A stretch of DNA of 18,461 nucleotides, taken from contig NCBR01000012.1 in NCBI GenBank assembly GCA_002279285.1, positions 1 through 18,461 of the forward strand, read 5' to 3'. Both the position numbers and the translations under genes were made by a program. Positions within the stretch are counted from its first letter, which is position 1. Each line of letters begins with the position of its first letter. This document shows positions 15,689-18,461 of this stretch, piece by piece. The notes under the pieces are model-generated. The model worked only from the letters and a program-made list of their open reading frames with translations. It was not told the origin of the DNA and made no database searches. Source of the stretch: Acidobacteria bacterium 37-71-11. GTDB taxonomy: Bacteria > Acidobacteriota > Thermoanaerobaculia > Thermoanaerobaculales > Thermoanaerobaculaceae.

Positions 15689-15924
15689 CGCCAGCTCTCC
15701 CTGATGGCCGCGACCCGGGCCGCGAGGTCCGCCGCCTCGACACGAGCGAGCGACCCGCGGGCCGCAAGCGCGGCGCGGCGCGGCTCCGCACGGCTGAGCT
15801 CTTCGGCGATGTAGCGATCCACCGCCTCCTCGACGAGCCGTGAGAAACCCTTCTCGCCGCGCCTCCCGGCCATGTCGAGCAGCTTGGCCCTGAGTTCGTC
15901 GCGTAGCTCGATCGTGGTTCGCAC
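15685..15924 (-). CDS. vapB: VapB-type ribbon-helix-helix antitoxin
   Basis: This is a small antitoxin and autorepressor. The N-terminus RTTIELRDELRAKLLDMAGR, followed by FSRLVEEAVDRYI, is a ribbon-helix-helix DNA-binding domain. The Ala/Arg-rich tail ending AAIRESWR should wrap the toxin. The frame is open from a GTG at 15945, but the promoter -10 box ends at 15946, so that codon cannot be transcribed from it. The GTG at 15924 lies about 15 nt after the predicted transcription start, with GGAGGG 6 nt upstream, so I place the start there (79 residues). It directly precedes vapC in the operon. Confidence 0.88.
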   Translation of the reverse strand: MRTTIELRDELRAKLLDMAGRRGEKGFSRLVEEAVDRYIAEELSRAEPRRAALAARGSLARVEAADLAARVAAIRESWR

Positions 15925-15945
15925 CCTCGGGCCCTCCACCCTCAC

Positions 15946-15973
15946 GCTATAACCACATGCATGTGCATGTCAA
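15946..15973 (-). promoter_or_regulatory. vapBC promoter with overlapping palindromic operator
   Basis: On the reverse strand, TTGACA (15968-15973) is followed after 16 nt by TATAGC (15946-15951). The spacer holds the perfect palindrome ACATGCATGT (15955-15964), and a further GCATGT overlaps the -35 end. A dyad placed between -35 and -10 is what an autoregulating RHH antitoxin such as VapB would need. Confidence 0.7.
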
Positions 15974-16103
15974 GCGCCAGGGGTCACGTTTGCGTGGATG
16001 ACCGTGGTGGCGGCGGGCGGCACGAGGGTGGGTGGACGCGACGGCGGTCGAGGGGGTTCGGACACGGGGCGATCCGGCACGTGCCTTCGGGTCACGGCCG
16101 GGC

Positions 16104-16132
16104 TTGACCGGGAGCGGGCGACGCCGCACACT
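16104..16132 (+). promoter_or_regulatory. Weak candidate promoter of the REC-LpxC gene
   Basis: TTGACC (16104-16109, five of six matches) is followed after 17 nt by CACACT (16127-16132, three of six). The start site would fall at about the ATG at 16139 and give a leaderless message, which agrees with the lack of a clear Shine-Dalgarno site there. The -10 is poor, so this is tentative. Confidence 0.25.
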
Positions 16133-16138
16133 CGGGGC

Positions 16139-17416
16139 ATGAAGCCGCTGGTGTTGATCGTCGACGACGAGCCCGGGATTCTGACCGAGCTGGCACACGT
16201 CCTCGAGGACGAGGGGTTCCGCACGGTCACCACCGGCAGCGGCGCGGAGGCGCTGGAGCTGTACCGCACCCGCCGGCCCGGCGTGGTCTTCCTCGACATC
16301 TGGCTCCCGGACCGGGACGGGCTGGAGACGCTGCAGGCGCTGCGCCGGTTCGATCCCGAGGCGGCGGTGATCATGATCTCCGGCCACGGCACGGCGCCCA
16401 CTGCGGTCAAGGCGATCAAGATGGGGGCGTACGACTACCTCGAGAAACCGCTGTCCTACAACCGCGTCCTCGAAGCGCTGACCGGGGCGCTGGCGGCCAA
16501 GGGCGCCGGCGGCGCGGCGCTGGAGATCGGGGCGGGGCCGGAGCACGAGCGCACGTTCCTGCCGCCGCCCGAGCTGCCGCTGCTGCGCGAGAGCGCGACC
16601 GAGCAGCGCACGATCGGCGCGAGCACGGTGATCTACGGCATCGGGCTGCACTCGGGCGGGCGCACCGGGATGGCGATCCAGCCGCTCCCGCCCAACAGCG
16701 GCATCCACTTCCTCACGCTGCCGAAGGGGACGCAGATCCCGGCGCACCTGGGCTCGGTGGCCGAAACCGAGTACGCCACCACGCTCTCCCGCGACGGCGA
16801 GAGCATCCGCACCGTCGAGCACCTGCTGTCGGCGCTGCACGCGAGCGGGATCACCAACCTGCTCGTCAAGGTGAACGGAGAGATCCCCGTGCTCGACGGC
16901 TCCGCGCTCGATTTCTGCGAGCGGCTGGAGGAGATCGGGATCGCGGACCAGGGCGTCCCCCGCAAGGAACTCGTCATCGACCGGCGCTACGAGGTGGGCG
17001 GCGCCGGCAAGAGCCTGGTGATCGAGCCGGCCGAGACGTTCTCGGTCGCCTACCGGCTGCGCTACCCGCCGCCGATCGGCGAGGAGTTCTACGACTTCAC
17101 GATGACGGACTTCGCCGCGTTCAAGGCCGAGATCGCGCCGGCGCGCACGTTCGGCTTCATGCGCGACCTGCCGATGATGGCCGAGCTCGGGCTCGGCTCC
17201 GGCGGGCGGCTCGACAACTTCATCCTCGTCGGCGAGGACGACGTCATCAACACCGAGCTGCGCTTCCCGGACGAGTTCGTGCGCCACAAGGTCCTCGACA
17301 TCATCGGCGACCTCTACCTGCTCGGCTACCCGGTGCGCGGCCGCGTGACCGCCGCCTACTCGGGCCACCGCGACAACATCGCGCTGCAGCGCACGATCCT
17401 CGGCGCGTCGGCCTAA
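16139..17416 (+). CDS. lpxC: Response-regulator receiver domain fused to LpxC deacetylase
   Basis: This is a 425-residue fusion. Residues 1-118 are a receiver domain close in sequence to NtrX: acidic pair D9/D10, phospho-acceptor D53 (VVFLDIWLPD), S81 (MISGHG) and K103 (YLEKPLS). A linker (about 119-155) leads to a full LpxC, which removes acetate from UDP-3-O-acyl-GlcNAc in the cytoplasm, the committed step of lipid A synthesis. The LpxC zinc and catalytic residues are all present: E227-H228 (TVEHLLSALHASGI; E78/H79 in E. coli), H383 and D387 (DEFVRHKVLD; H238/D242) and H410 (SGH; H265). RTFGFMRD (336-343) and PVLDGSALDF are intact. The frame is open upstream to 15998, but the receiver domain begins at the ATG at 16139. 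There is no AAA+ or DNA-binding domain, so the output is the enzyme itself. vapBC lies divergent upstream and gatE follows after 106 bp. Confidence 0.93.
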   Translation: MKPLVLIVDDEPGILTELAHVLEDEGFRTVTTGSGAEALELYRTRRPGVVFLDIWLPDRDGLETLQALRRFDPEAAVIMISGHGTAPTAVKAIKMGAYDYLEKPLSYNRVLEALTGALAAKGAGGAALEIGAGPEHERTFLPPPELPLLRESATEQRTIGASTVIYGIGLHSGGRTGMAIQPLPPNSGIHFLTLPKGTQIPAHLGSVAETEYATTLSRDGESIRTVEHLLSALHASGITNLLVKVNGEIPVLDGSALDFCERLEEIGIADQGVPRKELVIDRRYEVGGAGKSLVIEPAETFSVAYRLRYPPPIGEEFYDFTMTDFAAFKAEIAPARTFGFMRDLPMMAELGLGSGGRLDNFILVGEDDVINTELRFPDEFVRHKVLDIIGDLYLLGYPVRGRVTAAYSGHRDNIALQRTILGASA

Positions 17417-17469
17417 GCGCCCGCGCGGCGGCGGTGATGCGGCGGAACAAAGCGGCCGCAACCGGATGC

Positions 17470-17475
17470 TATGAT
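17470..17475 (+). promoter_or_regulatory. Candidate -10 box of gatE
   Basis: TATGAT (five of six matches to TATAAT) lies 47 nt before the GTG start. No good -35 is visible. It suggests that gatE has its own promoter rather than depending only on the lpxC transcript. Confidence 0.3.
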
Positions 17476-17522
17476 CGCCCGGCCCGGCGCGCGCCCTGCG
17501 CGCTCGCACCCGGAGGCGCGGC

Positions 17523-18461
17523 GTGTCCCAATCGATCGACTACGCCCAGGTCGGCCTGATCGCCGGCCTCGAGGTCCACCAGCAGCTGCTCACCGAACGC
17601 AAGATGTTCTGCCGGTGCCCGGCGCGCCGCTACACCACGACGCACGACGGCGAGGTGCTGCGGCACATGCGGCCGACGCTGTCGGAGCTGGGCGAGTACG
17701 ACGGCACCGCGCTGATGGAGTTCAAGACCAAGAAGAACATCATCTACCTGCTGCACGAGGACAACGTCTGCACCTACGAGATGGACGACACCCCGCCGTT
17801 CCTCGTCAACCAGCAGGCGGTGGACGTGGCGATCGAGCAGTGTCTGATGCTCGGGTGCGACATCGTGGACGAGGTCCACATCGCACGGAAGCAGTACCTC
17901 GACGGGTCAATTCCCACCGGGTTCCAGCGCACCGCGATCGTCGGGGTCAACGGGCGGCTGCCGTTCGCCGGGCGCGAGATCACGATCACGCAGGTGAGCG
18001 TCGAGGAGGACTCCTGCCGCGAGGTCTCCGACCACGGCCACCTGATCGTCTGGCGCACCGACCGCCTCGGCATGCCGCTCATCGAGACCGTGACCGGCCC
18101 CGACCTGCGCACGCCGGAGGAGGTCGAGGAGGCGATCCTGCTGATCGGGCGGGTGTGCCGCTCGACCGGCCACGTCCGCGTCGGGATCGGCGCCAGCCGC
18201 CAGGACGTCAACGTCTCGGTGCGCGGCGGGCGCCGCGTCGAGATCAAGGGTGTGCCGCAGGCGAAGTGGGCGCGCACGCTCGTGCACGGCGAGGCGGTGC
18301 GGCAGGTGAACCTGCTCGCGCTGCGCGACGAGCTGCACCGGCGCGGCTTCACCACCCCCGACTCGATCGCGGTGGAGAGCGCCGACGTGACCGAGGTGTT
18401 CGCGGCCTCCGAACTCGGCTTCCTGCGGCGGGAAGGGTGGGAGCGCTGGGTGGCGCAGGAG
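17523..18461 (+). CDS. gatE: GatE-type Glu-tRNA(Gln) amidotransferase subunit (5' part)
   Basis: 313 codons are open to the window edge, from a GTG with GGAGG six bases upstream. The product should activate Glu-tRNA(Gln) and use ammonia from a partner glutaminase to make Gln-tRNA(Gln). The N-terminus GLIAGLEVHQQL (H19) and FCRCP (C30, C32) are common to GatB and GatE. After this the sequence follows GatE as I know it: HMRPTLSELGEYD (48-60) in place of the GatB CPVCLGLPG region, then DDTPPFLVN (88-96), DGSIPTGFQRT (127-137), VSVEEDSCR (158-166), DRLGMPLIE (180-188) and GIGASRQDVNVSVRGG...EIKG (221-243). The GatE-specific insertion domain and the tail lie beyond the window. A GatB paralogue is the alternative, but the missing CPxC segment argues against it. 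Confidence 0.8.
   Translation, partial: MSQSIDYAQVGLIAGLEVHQQLLTERKMFCRCPARRYTTTHDGEVLRHMRPTLSELGEYDGTALMEFKTKKNIIYLLHEDNVCTYEMDDTPPFLVNQQAVDVAIEQCLMLGCDIVDEVHIARKQYLDGSIPTGFQRTAIVGVNGRLPFAGREITITQVSVEEDSCREVSDHGHLIVWRTDRLGMPLIETVTGPDLRTPEEVEEAILLIGRVCRSTGHVRVGIGASRQDVNVSVRGGRRVEIKGVPQAKWARTLVHGEAVRQVNLLALRDELHRRGFTTPDSIAVESADVTEVFAASELGFLRREGWERWVAQE

Noticed and set aside
15998..16138. Upstream extension of the REC-LpxC frame (47 codons)
   Set aside because: The Gly/Arg-rich reading has no signal or domain, and receiver domains normally start directly at MKPLVLIVDDE, which is at 16139.
15947..17509. 520-codon frame opposite the REC-LpxC gene
   Set aside because: Shadow of the fusion; the forward strand has a full set of conserved residues in two domains.

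Overview
This is a GC-rich bacterial window. A complete lpxC (lipid A synthesis), a TolC-type outer-membrane lipoprotein and an RND efflux pump mean that the host has an LPS-bearing outer membrane. The gene order does not match any genome I can name. A high-GC, deep-branching Gram-negative lineage (for example Acidobacteriota or a neighbouring phylum) would fit, but that is only a guess. The window looks chromosomal, with housekeeping genes separated by unusually busy intergenic DNA. I saw no complete transposase, phage gene, CRISPR array, rRNA or tRNA.

Layout. 1-56: probable 3' tail of a gene. 189-1139 (-): exported metallo-beta-lactamase-fold hydrolase. 1440-2516 (+): rsgA, a ribosome-assembly GTPase. 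2734-3906 (-): exported DUF5694/TraB-like protein. 4513-5694 (+): pheA, chorismate mutase-prephenate dehydratase. 6082-7101 (-): LOG-family Rossmann protein. 7587-9239 (+): MscS-type channel. 9451-13576 (-): RND permease and its periplasmic adaptor, with a divergent TolC lipoprotein at 13689-15095 (+). Together these three make a complete tripartite efflux system. 15299-15924 (-): vapBC toxin-antitoxin pair with a readable promoter and operator. 16139-17416 (+): an NtrX-like receiver domain fused to LpxC. 17523-18461 (+): start of a GatE-type Glu-tRNA(Gln) amidotransferase subunit.

Main points of interest. (1) The REC-LpxC fusion keeps every phosphorylation and catalytic residue I can check, which suggests that the committed step of lipid A synthesis is placed under two-component control. 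(2) The amidotransferase gene reads as archaeal-type GatE rather than bacterial GatB. (3) A dispersed intergenic repeat with core GGTGCCACGTCC followed by a GCGTATTGACATGAT-like half occurs as five clear copies and about three degenerate ones, in both orientations and only between genes. A second repeat family with GCGATCTCG/GGATTGCTTCG-like arms sits next to it in two places. Two apparent gene-start remnants (near 4152 and 15092) lie close to these repeats, suggesting that the repeats mark sites of past rearrangement.
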